A stretch of DNA of 20,040 nt from Symsagittifera roscoffensis. Its lineage: Eukaryota > Xenacoelomorpha > Acoela > Convolutidae. Under the pieces are notes generated by a model that worked only from the letters and a program-made list of their open reading frames with translations, did no database searches and was not told where the DNA came from. Position 1 is the first letter of the stretch; each line of letters starts with the position of its first letter. A program made the position numbers and the translations under genes. Of this stretch, positions 1 through 11,707 are shown piece by piece. The stretch lies in NCBI RefSeq assembly GCF_963678635.1, contig NW_026971748.1:1-20040 (forward strand), in the 5' to 3' direction.

Positions 1-698
1 GGTACAAATTTTTTCATTTTTGAGGACAGCGTGTGGCTAGTTAAGTCATCTTGATGTGTTCATTGTTGTTTCATTCGTCAAATCTACTGGTTAGGCGATA
101 GTTGCAGAAGCGAATTTGCGCTGTGGTGATTTTTTGTTCGAAAAAATTGTCACAGTACTGGCAGTTTTTCTTTCTTTTTGGTCTTGACTACCAGACATTA
201 TATGAGTTTTCACAAGTTTTAAAGACAGTGGTGATTTTTTGGGTTTGGTGATGCCTTTATAACTTGTTAAGGGTACCTGGGAAGGCTTAATTAATGATTT
301 CACTTTTTTTTCGTGGAATCATGTCTTTTTATGTATCTGTCAGTGATGCGGTTTTTCTCGTTACACGTTTTTCCATTTTTGATCACAGTGACTGGCTGAC
401 ATAGTTTTTTTGATGTGCTCTTTTTTGTTCATTTTTTCAATTCTACTCGTGTTGCGATTGTTGCACTAGCGAATTCGCGCTGGAGTGATTTTATCTCAAT
501 AAAGTTGTCACAAATTGGTAGTTTCCACTATCTTTTGGTCTTGGCTACTGAATGTTTCTTCAGTTTTGACATCTTTGAAATACCCAGGGACGCTTTTTTG
601 GGGTGGCGACGTGCTGGGATTACTAATTTTTTAATTTTGGTTTTTGTGTTTCTGAAATATGTCTTTTCTTTGTGTTCATCTTTGATGCGATTTTTTGT
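1..698. repeat. Dimeric unit of satellite 1: two diverged ~355 bp halves
   Basis: Half A contains GTGTGGCTAGTTAAGTCATC, then a block reading GCAGAAGCGAATTTGCGCTG, then TTTTTGGTCTTGACTACCAG. Half B, starting near 375, contains the parallel blocks GTGACTGGCTGACATAG, GCACTAGCGAATTCGCGCTG and CTTTTGGTCTTGGCTACTGA in the same order and spacing. The unit is therefore an old duplication of a ~355 bp monomer that later amplified as a dimer. The same A/B alternation is present in the following units. Confidence 0.8.
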
Positions 699-3150
699 GG
701 TACAAATTTTTTCATTTTTGAGGACAGCGTGTGGCTAGTTAAGTCATCTTGATGTGTTCATTGTTGTTTCATTCGTCAAATTTACTGGGTAGGCGATAGT
801 TGCAGAAGCGAATTTGCGCTGTGGTGATTTTTTGTACGAAAAAAATTGTCGTCACAGTACTGGCAGTTTTTCTTTATTTTTGGTCTTGACTGCCAGACAT
901 TATTTGAGTTTTCACAAATTTGAAAGACAGTGGTGCCTTTTTGGTTTGGTGATGCCTTTATAACTTTTTAAGGGTACCTGAGAAGGCTTAATTATTAATT
1001 TCACTTTTTTTTCCTGGAATCATGTCTTTTTATGTGTCTATCAGTGATGCGGTTTTTCTCGTTACACGTTTTTCCATGTTTGAAGTGACTGGCTGACAGA
1101 GTTTTTTTGATTTGCTCATTTTTGTTCATATATTCAATTCTACTAGTGTTGCGATTGTTGCACTAGCGAATTCGCGATGGAGAGATTTTGTCTCAATAAA
1201 GTTGTCACAAATTGGTAGTTTCCACTATCTTTTGGTCCTGGCTACTGAATGTTTTTTCAGTTTTGACATCTTTGAAATACCCAGGGACGCTTTTTCGGGG
1301 TGTTAATGCGTTGTGGACGTGCTGACGGTTCCTGGGAGTACTAAGTTTTTAATTTTGGTATTTGTGTTTCCGAAATATGTCTTTTTTTGTGTTCATCTTT
1401 TATGCGGTTTTTTGTGGTACAAAATTTTTCATTTTTGAGGACAGTGTGTGGCTAGTTAAGTTATCTTGATGTAGTCATTGTTGTTTCATTTGTCAGATCT
1501 ACTAGGAAAGCGATAGTTGCAGAAGTGAATTTGCGCTGTGGTGATTTTTTGTTCGAAAAAAATTGTCGTCACAGTACTGGCAGTTTCTCTTTCTTTTTGG
1601 TCTTGACTGCCAGACATTATTTGAGTTTTCACAAATTTGAAAGACAGTGGTGCCTTTTTGGGTTTGGTTATGCCTTTATAACTTGTTAAGGGTACCTGGG
1701 AAGGCTTAAATACTGATCTCACTTTTTTTCCTGGAATCATGTCTTTTTATGTGTCTATCAGTGATGCTGTTTTTCTCGTTACACGTTTGTCCATGTTTGA
1801 TCACAGTGACTGGCTGACACAGTTTTTTTGATTTGCTCATTTTTGTTCATATTTTCAATTCTACTAGTGTTGCGATTGTTGCACTAGCGAATTCGCGATG
1901 GAGTGATTTTGTCTCAATAAAGTTGTCACAAATTGGTAGTTTCCACTATCTTTTGGTCCTGGCTACTGAATGTTTCTTCAGTTTTGACATCTTTTGAAAT
2001 ACCCAGGGACGCTTTTTCGGGGTGTTAATTCGTTGTGGACATGATGACGGTTCCTGGGAGTACTATGTTTTTAATTTTGGTATTTGTGTTTCCGAAATAT
2101 GTCTTTTTTTGTGTTCATCTTTTATGCGGTTTTTTTGTGGTACAAAATTTTTCATTTTTGAGGACAGTGTGTGGCTAGTTAAGTTATCTTGATGTAGTCC
2201 TTGTTGTTTCATTTGTCAGATCTACTAGGAAAGCGATAGTTGCAGAAGTGAATTTGCGCTGTGGTGATTTTTTGTTCGAAAAAAATTGTCGTCACAGTAC
2301 TGGCATTTTTTGTTTCTTTTTGGTCTTGACTACCAGACATTAATTGAGTTTTCACAAATTTGAAATACAGTGGTGCCTTTTTGGGTTTAGTAATGCCTTT
2401 ATAACTTGTTAGGGTACCTGGGAAGGCTTTATTATTGATTTCACTTTTCCTGGAATCATGTCTTTTTATGTGTCTATCAGTGATGCGGTTTTTCTCGTTA
2501 CACGTTTTTCCATTTTCGATCACAGTGACTGGCTGACATAGTTTTTTTGATGTGCTCATTTTTGTTCATTTATTCAATTCTACTCGTGTTGCGATTGTTG
2601 GACTAGCGAATTCGCGCTGGAGTGTTTTCGTCTCAATAAAGTTGTCACAAATTGGTAGTTTCCACTATCTTTTGGTCTTGGCTACTGAATGTTTCTTCAG
2701 TTTTGACATCTTTGAAATACCCAGCGACGCTTTTTCGGGGTGTTAATGCCTTGTGGACATGCTGACAGTTCCTGGGAGTACTAAGTTTTTGATTTGGGGG
2801 TTAATGTTTCTGAAATATGTCTTTTTTTGTGTTCATCTTTTATGCGATTTTTGTGGTACAAGTTTTTTCATTTTTGAGGACAGTGTGTGGCTAGTTAAGT
2901 CATTTTGATGTGTTGATTGTTGTTTCATTCGTCAAATCTACTAGGTAGGCGATATTTACAGAAGAGAATTTGCGCTGTGGTGATTTTTTGTTCGAAAAAA
3001 ACGTCGTCACATTACTGGCAGTTTTTCTTTCTTTTTTTTTCTTGACTACCAGACATTATGTGGGTTTTCACAAATTTGAAAGCCAGTGCTGCCTTTTTGG
3101 GTTTCTTAATGCCTTTATAACTTATTAAGAGTACCTGGGAAGGGTTAATT
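1..3150. repeat. Satellite array 1, ~700-720 bp tandem unit
   Basis: A landmark (GGTACAAA followed by TTTTTCATTTTTGAGGAC) recurs at 1, 699, 1416, 2139 and 2855, giving unit lengths of 698, 717, 723 and 716 bp. There are four full units and a fifth that breaks off near 3148. The copies differ by scattered substitutions and small T-run indels. Each unit consists of two related halves of ~355 bp (see separate entry). The short open frames inside it, 62-116 codons on both strands, recur only because the DNA recurs. No coding, RNA or transposase signature was seen. The array runs off the left edge of the window. Confidence 0.95.
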
Positions 3151-3882
3151 TTAAACAAAGAAAAAAAATGCTGTTATTTGATTTTTTTTGTACCCATGTG
3201 TCAGATTTTCTGGCATATGGGTACAAGTCACAGGGCTGTGCCTCTTGAGCCAGCCCTCTGACACCCTTTATTTTTTTTTGATCTTCAGTTTAAGTGCTCA
3301 ATGTGAGCGTCATTTTGCGCCTATTTCCAGTAATCTGGGGTCTGGACCTACAAAGTTAACACTTGTATTTTTTTGAAACTTTTTTTTCAAAAAAAAAAAA
3401 GATTCTCTTTAAGTCTTAAATGATAGATCAAAAAATCCTCCAAGACACTGTTTATTAATAAGATCAGCTCTTTTCTTCTTCCTAGTTGAATTTTCTAAAT
3501 AAACAAACCGTTTTTTTGCTGTTTTTTGATGATTTTTTTTGTACCCATGTGTCAGATTTTCTGGCATATGGGTACAGGTCAGAGGGCTGTGCCTCTTGAG
3601 TCAGCCCTCTGACAACCTTTTTTTTGACCTTCAGTTTAAGTGATCAATATGTGTGTCATTTTGCGCCTATTTCCAGTAATCTGGGGTCTGAACCTACCAA
3701 GTTAACACTTGTAATTTTTTGAAACATTTTAGTCAAAAAAAAAAAAATTCCTTAAGTCTTAAAAGATAGATCAAAATATCCTCCATGACACTGTTTATTA
3801 ATACAATCAGCTCTTGTCTACGTCCTGGTTGAATTTTTTAAACAAAGAAAACTGTTTTTTGCTGTTTTCTGATGATTTTTTT

Positions 3883-6800
3883 GTACCCATGTGTCAGATT
3901 GTCTGGCATATGGGTACAGGTCAGAGGGCTGTGCCTCTTGAGCCAGCCCTCTGCAACCCTTCAATTTTTTTCGAACTTCAGTTCAAGTGCTCAATGTGTG
4001 CGTCATTTTGCGCCTATTTCCAGTAATCTGGGGTCTGAACCTACAAAGTTAACACTTGTAATTTTTTGAAACTTTTTTTTCAAAAAAAAAAAAAGATTCT
4101 CTTTAAATCTTAAACGATAGATCAAAATATCCTCCAAGACACTGTTTATTAATAAGATCAGCTCTTTTCTTCTTCCTGGTTGAATTTTCTAAATAAACAA
4201 ACCGTTTTTTGCTGTTTTTTGATGATTTTTTTGTACCCATGTGTCAGACTTTCTGGCATATGGGTACAGGTCAGAGGGCTGTGCCTCTTGAGCCAGCCCT
4301 CTGACAACCTTTTTTTTTTTGACCTTCAGTTTAAGTGCTCAATATGTGCGTCATTTTGCGCCTATTTCCAGTAATCTGGGGTCTGAACCTACCAAGTTAA
4401 CACTTGTAACTTTTTGAAACTTTTTATTCAAAAAAAAAAAAATTCTCTTTAAGTCTTAAAAGATAGATCAAAATACCCTCCATGACACTGTTTATTAATA
4501 CAATCAGCTCTTGTCTACGTCCTGGTTGAATTTTTTAAACGAAGAAAACTGTTTTTTGCTGTTTTTTGATTACTTTTTTGTACCCATGTGTCAGATTTTC
4601 TGGCATATGGGTACAGGTCAGAGGGCTGTGCCTCTTGAGCCAGCCCTCTGCCACCCTTTATTTTTTTTTGAACTTCAGTTCAAGTGCTCAATGTGTGCGT
4701 CATTTTGCGCCTATTTCCAGTAATCTGGGGTCTGAACCTACAAAGTTAACACTTGTAATTTTTTGAAACTTTTTTTTCAAAAAAAAAAAACAAATTCTCC
4801 TTAAGTCTTAAATGATAGATCAAAATATTCTCCAAGACACTGTTTATTAATAAAATCAGCTCTTTTCTACGTCCTGGTTGAATTTTTTAAACAAAAAAAG
4901 TGTTTTTTGCTGTTTTTTGATGATTTTTTTTGTACCCATGTGTCAGATTTTCTGGCATATGGGTACAGATCAGAGGGCTGTGCCTCTTGAGCCAGCCCTC
5001 TGCCACCCTTTATTTTTTTGACCTTCAGTTTAAGTGCTCAATGTGTGCGTCATTTTGCGCCTATTTCCAGTAATCTGGGGTCTGAACCTACAAAGTTAAC
5101 TTTTGTAATTTTTTGAAACTTCTTTTTAAAAAAAAAAAAAAAGTCACTTGAAGTCTTAAATGATAGATCAAAATATCCTCCACGACACTGTTTATTAATA
5201 AGATCAGCACTTTTCTACGTCCTGGTTGAATTTTTTAAACAAAGAAAACTGTTTTTTGCTGTTTTCTGATGATTTTTTTGTACCCATGTGTCAGATTTTC
5301 TGGCATATGGGTACAGGTCAGAGGGCTGTGCCTCTTGAGCCAGCCCTCTGCCACCCTTTATTTTTTTTGAACTTCAGTTCAAGTGCTCAATGTGTGCGTC
5401 ATTTTGCGCCTATTTCCAGTAATCTGGGGTCTGAACCTACAAAGTTAACACTTGTAATTTTTTGAAACTTTTTTTTCACAAAAAAAAATAAATAAAAATT
5501 CTCTTTAAGTCTTAAATGATAGATCAAAATATCCTCCACGACACTGTTTATTAATAAGATCAGCTCTTTTCTACGTCCTGGTTGAATTTTTTAAACAAAA
5601 AACTGTTTTTTGCTGTTTTTTGATGATGTTTTTTTGTACCCATGTGTCAGATTTTCTGGCATATGGGTACAGGTCAGAGGGCTGTGCCTCTTGAGCCAGC
5701 TCTCTGACACCCTTTATTTTTTTGACCTTCAGTTTAAGTGCTCAATGTGTGCGTCATTTTGCGCCTATTTCCAGTAATCTGGGGTCTGAACCTACAAAGT
5801 TAACACTTGTATTTTTTTGAAACTTTTTTTTCACAAAAAAAAAAATAAATAAAAATTCTCTTTAAGTCTTAAATGATAGATCAAAATATCCTCCACGACA
5901 CTGTTTATTAATAAGATCAGCTCTTTTCTATATCCTGGTTGAATTTTTTAAACAAAGAAAACTGTTTTATGCTGTTTTTTGATGATTTTTTTTTGTACCC
6001 ATGTGTCAGATTTTCTGGCATATGGGTACAGGTCAGAGGGCTGTGCCTCTTGAGCCAGCCCTCTGACACCCTTCATTTTTTCTTGACCCTCAGTTTAAGT
6101 GCTCAATGTGTGCGTCATTTTGCGCCTATTTCCAGTAACCTGGGGTCTGAACCTACAAAGTTAACACTTGTAATTTTTTGAAACTTTTTTTTCAAAAAAA
6201 AAAAAATCTCTTTAAGTCTTAAATGATAGATCAAAATATCCTCCAAGACACTGCTTATTAATAAGATCAGCTCTTTTCTACGTCCTGGTTGAAGTTTTCA
6301 AACAAACAAAACTGTTTTTTGCTGTTTTTTGATGATTTTTTTTGTACCCATGTGTCAGATTTTCTGGCATATGGGTACAGGTCAGAGGGATGTGCCTCTT
6401 GAGCCAGCCCTCTGATACCCTTTATTTTTTTTTGACCTTCAGTTTAAGTGCTCAATGTGTGCGTCATTTTGCGCCTATTTCCAGTAATCTGGGGTCTGAA
6501 CCTACAAAGTTAACACTTGTAATTTTTTGAAACTTCTTTTTTCAAAAAAAAAAAAATCTCTTTAAGTCTTAAATGATAGATCAAAATATCCTCCACGACA
6601 CTGTTTATTAATAAGATCAGTTCTTTTCTACGTCCTGGTTGAATTTTTTAAACAAAGAAAACTGTTTTTTGCTGTTTTCTGATGTTTTTTTTGTACCCAT
6701 TTGTCAGATTTTCTGGCATATGGGTACAGGTCAGAGGGCTGTGCCTCTTGAGCCAGCCCTCTGACACCCTTTATTTTTTTGACCTTCAGTTTAAGTGCTC

Positions 6801-7038
6801 AATGTGTGCGTCATTTTTCGCCTTTTTCCAGTAATCTGGGGTCTGAACCTACAAAGTTAACACTTGTATTTTTTTGAAACTTTTTTTTCAAAAAAAAAAA
6901 AATTCTCTTTAAGTCTTAAATGATAGATCAAAATATCCTCCATGACACTGTTTATTAATACAATCAGCTCTTGTCTACGTCCTGGTTGAATTTTTTAAAC
7001 AAAGAAAACTGTTTTTTGCTGTTTTCTGATGATTTTTT
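3883..7038. repeat. Nine-monomer higher-order repeat, copy 1
   Basis: Monomers starting at 3883 to 6693 match, in order, those starting at 7039 to 9842, at a constant offset of 3149-3158 bp. Variant markers travel together in both copies: the CAGATTGTCTGG variant (3883 and 7039), the CAGACTTTCTGG variant with a short T run (4233 and 7389), GGTACAGATCAG (4932 and 8087), the GATGATGTTTTTTT variant (5636 and 8794), and the GAGGGATGTG variant (6344 and 9493). This shows that a block of nine distinguishable monomers was duplicated as one unit. Confidence 0.92.
4932..5027. repeat. Paired inverted repeats inside each satellite 2 monomer (example copy)
   Basis: Each monomer carries two adjacent potential hairpins. 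The first pairs GTACCCAT with ATGGGTAC across ~19 bases. The second pairs CAGAGGGCT with AGCCCTCTG across ~14 bases. They are retained in almost all copies, and the arms vary less than the flanking T and A runs. About 110 bases further on, a T run followed by an A run (TTTTTTTTCAAAAAAAAAA) could form a third foldback. Whether they fold in DNA or in RNA is not known from sequence. Confidence 0.7.
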
Positions 7039-10000
7039 GTACCCATGTGTCAGATTGTCTGGCATATGGGTACAGGTCAGAGGGCTGTGCCTCTTGAGCC
7101 AGCCCTCTGCAACCCTTCAATTTTTTTCGAACTTCAGTTCAAGTGCTCAATGTGTGCGTCATTTTGCGCCTATTTCCAGTAATCTGGGGTCTGAATCTAC
7201 AAAGTTAACACTTGTAATTTTTTGAAACTTTTTTTTCAAAAAAAAAAAAAGATTCTCTTTAAATCTTAAATGATAGATCAAAATATCCTCCAAGACACTG
7301 TTTATTAATAAGATCAGCTCTTTTCTTCTTCCTGGTTGAATTTTCTAAATAAACAAACCGTTTTTTGCTGTTTTTTGATGATTTTTTTGTACCCATGTGT
7401 CAGACTTTCTGGCATATGGGTACAGGTCAGAGGGCTGTGCCTCTTGAGCCAGCCCTCTGACAACCTTTTTTTTTTGACCTTCAGTTTAAGTGCTCAATAT
7501 GTGCGTCATTTTGCGCCTATTTCCAGTAATCTGGGGTCTGAACCTACCAAGTTAACACTTGTAACTTTTTGAAACTTTTTATTCAAAAAAAAAAAATTCT
7601 CTTTAAGTCTTAAAAGATAGATCAAAATACCCTCCATGACACTGTTTATTAATACAATCAGCTCTTGTCTACGTCCTGGTTGAATTTTTTAAACAAAGAA
7701 AACTGTTTTTTGCTGTTTTCTGATTATTTTTTTGTACCCATGTGTCAGATTTTCTGGCATATGGGTACAGGTCAGAGGGCTGTGCCTCTTGAGCCAGCCC
7801 TCTGCCACCCTTTATTTTTTTTTGAACTTCAGTTCAAGTGCTCAATGTGTGCGTCATTTTGCGCCTATTTCCAGTAATCTGGGGTCTGAACCTACAAAGT
7901 TAACACTTGTAATTTTTTGAAACTTTTTTTTCAAAAAAAAAAAACAAATTCTCCTTAAGTCTTAAATGATAGATCAAAATATTCTCCAAGACACTGTTTA
8001 TTAATAAAATCAGCTCTTTTCTACGTCCTGGTTGAATTTTTTAAACAAAAAAAAGTGTTTTTTGCTGTTTTTTGATGATTTTTTTTGTACCCATGTGTCA
8101 GATTTTCTGGCATATGGGTACAGATCAGAGGGCTGTGCCTCTTGAGCCAGCCCTCTGCCACCCTTTATTTTTTTGACCTTCAGTTTAAGTGCTCAATGTG
8201 TGCGTCATTTTGCGCCTATTTCCAGTAATCTGGGGTCTGAACCTACAAAGTTACCTTTTGTAATTTTTTGAAACTTCTTTTTAAAAAAAAAAAAAAAATT
8301 CACTTGAAGTCTTAAATGATAGATCAAAATATCCTCCACGACACTGTTTATTAATAAGATCAGCACTTTTCTACGTCCTGGTTGAATTTTTTAAACAAAG
8401 AAAACTGTTTTTTGCTGTTTTCTGATGATTTTTTTGTACCCATGTGTCAGATTTTCTGGCATATGGGTACAGGTCAGAGGGCTGTGCCTCTTGAGCCAGC
8501 CCTCTGCCACCCTTTATTTTTTTTGAACTTCAGTTCAAGTGCTCAATGTGTGCGTCATTTTGCGCCTATTTCCAGTAATCTGGGGTCTGAACCTACAAAG
8601 TTAACACTTGTAATTTTTTGAAACTTTTTTTTCACAAAAAAAAAAATAAATAAAAATTCTCTTTAAGTCTTAAATGATAGATCAAAATATCCTCCACGAC
8701 ACTGTTTATTAATAAGATCAGCTCTTTTCTACGTCCTGGTTGAATTTTTTAAACAAAAAACTGTTTTTTGCTGTTTTTTGATGATGTTTTTTTGTACCCA
8801 TGTGTCAGATTTTCTGGCATATGGGTACATGTCAGAGGGCTGTGCCTCTTGAGCCAGCTCTCTGACACCCTTTATTTTTTTGACATTCAGTTTAAGTGCT
8901 CAATGTGTGCGTCATTTTGCGCCTATTTCCAGTAATCTGGGGTCTGAACCTACAAAGTTAACTTTTGTAATTTTTTGAAACTTCTTTTAAAAAAAAAAAA
9001 AAAATTCACTCTAAGTCTTAAATGATAGATGAAAATATCCTCCACGACACTGTTTATTAATAAGATCAGCTCTTTTCTACGTCCTGGTTGAATTTTTTAA
9101 ACAAAGAAAACTGTTTTATGCTGTTTTTTGATGATTTTTTTTTGTACCCATGTGTCAGATTTTCTGGCATATGGGTACAGGTCAGAGGGCTGTGCCTCTT
9201 GAGCCAGCCCTCTGACACCCTTTATTTTTTCTTGACCCTCAGTTTAAGTGCTCAATGTGTGCGTCATTTTGCGCCTATTTCCAGTAACCTGGGGTCTGAA
9301 CCTACAAAGTTAACACTTGTAATTTTTTGAAACTTTTTTTTCAAAAAAAAAAAAATCTCTTTAAGTCTTAAATGATAGATCAAAATATCCTCCAAGACAC
9401 TGCTTATTAATAAGATCAGCTCTTTTCTACGTCCTGGTTGAAGTTTTCAAACAAACAAAACTGTTTTTTGCTGTTTTTTGATGATTTTTTTTGTACCCAT
9501 GTGTCAGATTTTCTGGCATATGGGTACAGGTCAGAGGGATGTGCCTCTTGAGCCAGCCCTCTGGTACCCTTTATTTTTTTTTGACCTTCAGTTTAAGTGC
9601 TCAATGTGTGCGTCATTTTGCGCCTATTTCCAGTAATCTGGGGTCTGAACCTACAAAGTTAACACTTGTAATTTTTTGAAACTTCTTTTTTCAAAAAAAA
9701 AAAAATCTCTTTAAGTCTTAAATGATAGATCAAAATATCCTCCACGACACTGTTTATTAATAAGATTAGCTCTTTTCTACGTCCTGGTTGAATTTTTTAA
9801 ACAAAGAAAACTGTTTTTTGCTGTTTTCTGATGTTTTTTTTGTACCCATGTGTCAGATTTTCTGGCATATGGGTACAGGTCAGAGGGCTGTGCCTCTTGA
9901 GCCAGCCCTCTGATACCCTTTATTTTTTTGACCTTCATTTTAAGTGCTCAATGTGTGCGTCATTTTTCGCCTTTTTCCAGTAATCTGGGGTCTGAACCTA

Positions 10001-10192
10001 CAAAGTTAACACTTGTATTTTTTTGAAACTTTTTTTTCAAAAAAAAAATAAAAATTCTCTTTAAGTCTTAAATGATAGATCAAAATATCCTCCACGACAC
10101 TGTTTATTAATAAGATCAGCTCTTTTCTACGTCCTGGTTGAACTTTTTAAGCAAAGAAAACAGTTTTTTGCTGTTTTTTGATGATTTTTTTT
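7039..10192. repeat. Nine-monomer higher-order repeat, copy 2
   Basis: This is the second copy of the block at 3883-7038. It carries the same ordered monomer variants and only scattered differences. Examples are a shortened GTTACCTTTTG at 8253 in place of GTTAACTTTTG at 5095, and GGTACATGTCAG at 8826 in place of GGTACAGGTCAG. The high identity between blocks, set against larger differences between adjacent monomers, points to a recent unequal exchange or segmental duplication. Confidence 0.92.
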
Positions 10193-10556
10193 GTACCCAT
10201 GTGTCAGATTTTCTGGCATATGGGTACAGGTCAGAGGGCTCTGAATCTTGAGCCAGCCCTCTGACAACCTTTTTTTTGACCTTCAGTTTAAGTGCTCAAT
10301 GTGTGTGTCATTTTGCGCCTATTTGCAGTAACCTGGGGTCTGAACCTACAAAGTTAACACTTGTACTTTTTTGAAACTTTTTTTTCAAAAAAAAAAAATT
10401 CTCTTTAAGTCTTAAATGATAGATCAAAATACCTCCAAGACACTGGTTATTAAACAGATCAGCTCTTTTCTACGTCCTGGTTGAATTTTTAAACAAAGAA
10501 AACTGTTTTTTGCTGTTTGTGATGATTTTTTTTGTACCCATGTGTCAGATTTTCCA

Positions 10557-10940
10557 TTACGTCGCCAATCCGTGTTATTTCAAAAGTCAGATTTGACAAT
10601 TAGTGTACATGGATTCCGAATTCAAATGATATAACATGCACATGCCATGGACTCCGCGTTCAAATACTCGCATGGCGGCACGAACGGGCATATACGCAAA
10701 ATCCCGGAATCCGGGACAATCAATTAAACCACCGAAAATTGGCAAAATCCCGGAATCCAGGGTATAGCGAACAATTACTTGAATTCGGAATCCAGGACAT
10801 GGTCCCGGAATCCGAGCCATTTTTACTCAACCACTGAACAAATAGTTGCTAAACAAATAGTTGATAAATTCAATACACTATAACCATGGAATCCAAGACG
10901 TTGGAATCCAGTGAGAAAAATGGCATGGAATCCAAGACTT
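10557..10940. repeat. GGAATCC-rich segment flanking the satellite
   Basis: This region holds seven GGAATCC sites (10706, 10752, 10787, 10807, 10888, 10903, 10927), one GGATTCC (10611) and one GGACTCC (10649), spread over ~330 bp. One copy lies in the near-perfect palindrome CCCGGAATCCGGG (10703-10715). The same motif recurs in the intronic foldback repeats at 15690-15940 and 18940-19140. A 77-codon open frame on the minus strand here is built from the motif and is not a credible gene. The satellite ends abruptly at 10556. Confidence 0.7.
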
Positions 10941-11308
10941 TTATATTTTTGAATTAATCTGGCAGAAGTTTACAGTTTTTAAGCAATTTTATTCCATCTT
11001 TTTTGTTTAGTTTGTCCTACAAGTTATTATAAGAAGAAAAAAAGTTGTGGGTACAATCGTTTGATCAAACTTAGTTATAACTACTAATTAATTAGTTACT
11101 TAAGTAATTAGTAATTTCGAGCGTGCCGAAATACTGTACATGTACTTCGATGAAAAAAGTTATGGGTGCAAATATTTGAACTACTACTAGTAGTAACTAC
11201 ACGTATGTAACATACAGGATGTTGAACATAAAATATATGGAACTTCCATTGTATGGGTGTAACAGAACTTGAAAAGTTTCTAAGGTAAAAAAGCTGAGCT
11301 TGTGAACT
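10936..11308. other. Intergenic stretch, no feature recognised
   Basis: This is AT-rich sequence between the motif-rich segment and the predicted 3' end of the SET-domain gene. I see no exon, RNA gene or clear repeat. It probably contains the 3' untranslated region of the minus-strand SET gene. Confidence 0.5.
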
Positions 11309-11707
11309 TCACATGTTGAACATGTATCGAGCAACTTTATCGCCATAACCGTATCGTAGCTGTTCGTAAGGCTCAATGTTTCTTCGGGCTTTGAATACAG
11401 CTAATCGAAGGCGGATCGAAGGCAATAAGAACAACTTCTATGATCTCCATATTCGCATCCAAATTCTTCTTGGAGTTTAGCGTGCTGTGATTAGCCAGTC
11501 GACCAAGACAGCGGTTGGTTGGATTTTCAACACACACTTCTGAAGAAGCATCGATGAAACGCTTCACAGGCGCGCCAATTACCAGCACAAATTCAGTCGG
11601 AACAGAACGGTTCCTTATCAAATCTTGATATGTTTTATCTGTCACAGCAACCCCATGGTAGTCCATGATAATATCATCCTTCTGGAAGGCCTGTGTGCTG
11701 ACAACGC
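11309..11707 (-). other. SET domain exon with a frameshift before the C-terminal motif
   Basis: The acceptor TTCTGATTCAG precedes the exon. In the first frame the SET core runs to a stop at 11373, past NHS but short of the catalytic C-terminal motif. That motif (ARRNIEPYEQLRYGYGD) lies directly downstream in the adjacent frame and ends at a TGA at 11309-11311. One extra base near 11400 explains the break. Because both halves retain family-typical residues, the break is recent or an assembly error. Confidence 0.8.

Larger units (their letters stand above)
3150..10556. repeat. Satellite array 2, ~350 bp monomer, 21 full copies plus a partial one
   Basis: The landmark GTACCCATGTGTCAG starts at 3190, 3541, 3883, 4233, 4580, 4932, 5280, 5636, 5995, 6344, 6693, 7039, 7389, 7734, 8087, 8436, 8794, 9144, 9493, 9842, 10193 and 10534. 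Spacing is 341-359 bp, and most of the variation sits in poly-T and poly-A runs. The last copy breaks off after CAGATTTTCC at 10556. All monomers lie in the same orientation. The repeated 62-84 codon open frames are by-products of the repeat, since neighbouring copies shift frame at the T runs. I found no sequence similarity to satellite 1 beyond monomer size. Confidence 0.97.

Noticed and set aside
3188-9679. Recurring open frames of 62-84 codons in satellite 2, and similar ones in satellite 1
   Set aside because: They recur at the repeat period, shift frame at T-run length changes, lack consistent starts or splice context, and resemble no protein family.
3883-10550. Hammerhead ribozyme in the satellite (CTGATGA and GAAAC strings present)
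   Set aside because: CTGATGA occurs only in some monomers (others read TTGATGA), and GAAA does not follow it across a suitable stem, so the core cannot be assembled.
1-10556. Calling the arrays a centromere
   Set aside because: There is no CENP-B-box-like motif, and array size beyond the window is unknown. Tandem organisation alone does not prove centromeric location.
10587-10820. 77-codon minus-strand open frame
   Set aside because: It is made of the repeated GGAATCC motif read in frame and has no splice or start context.
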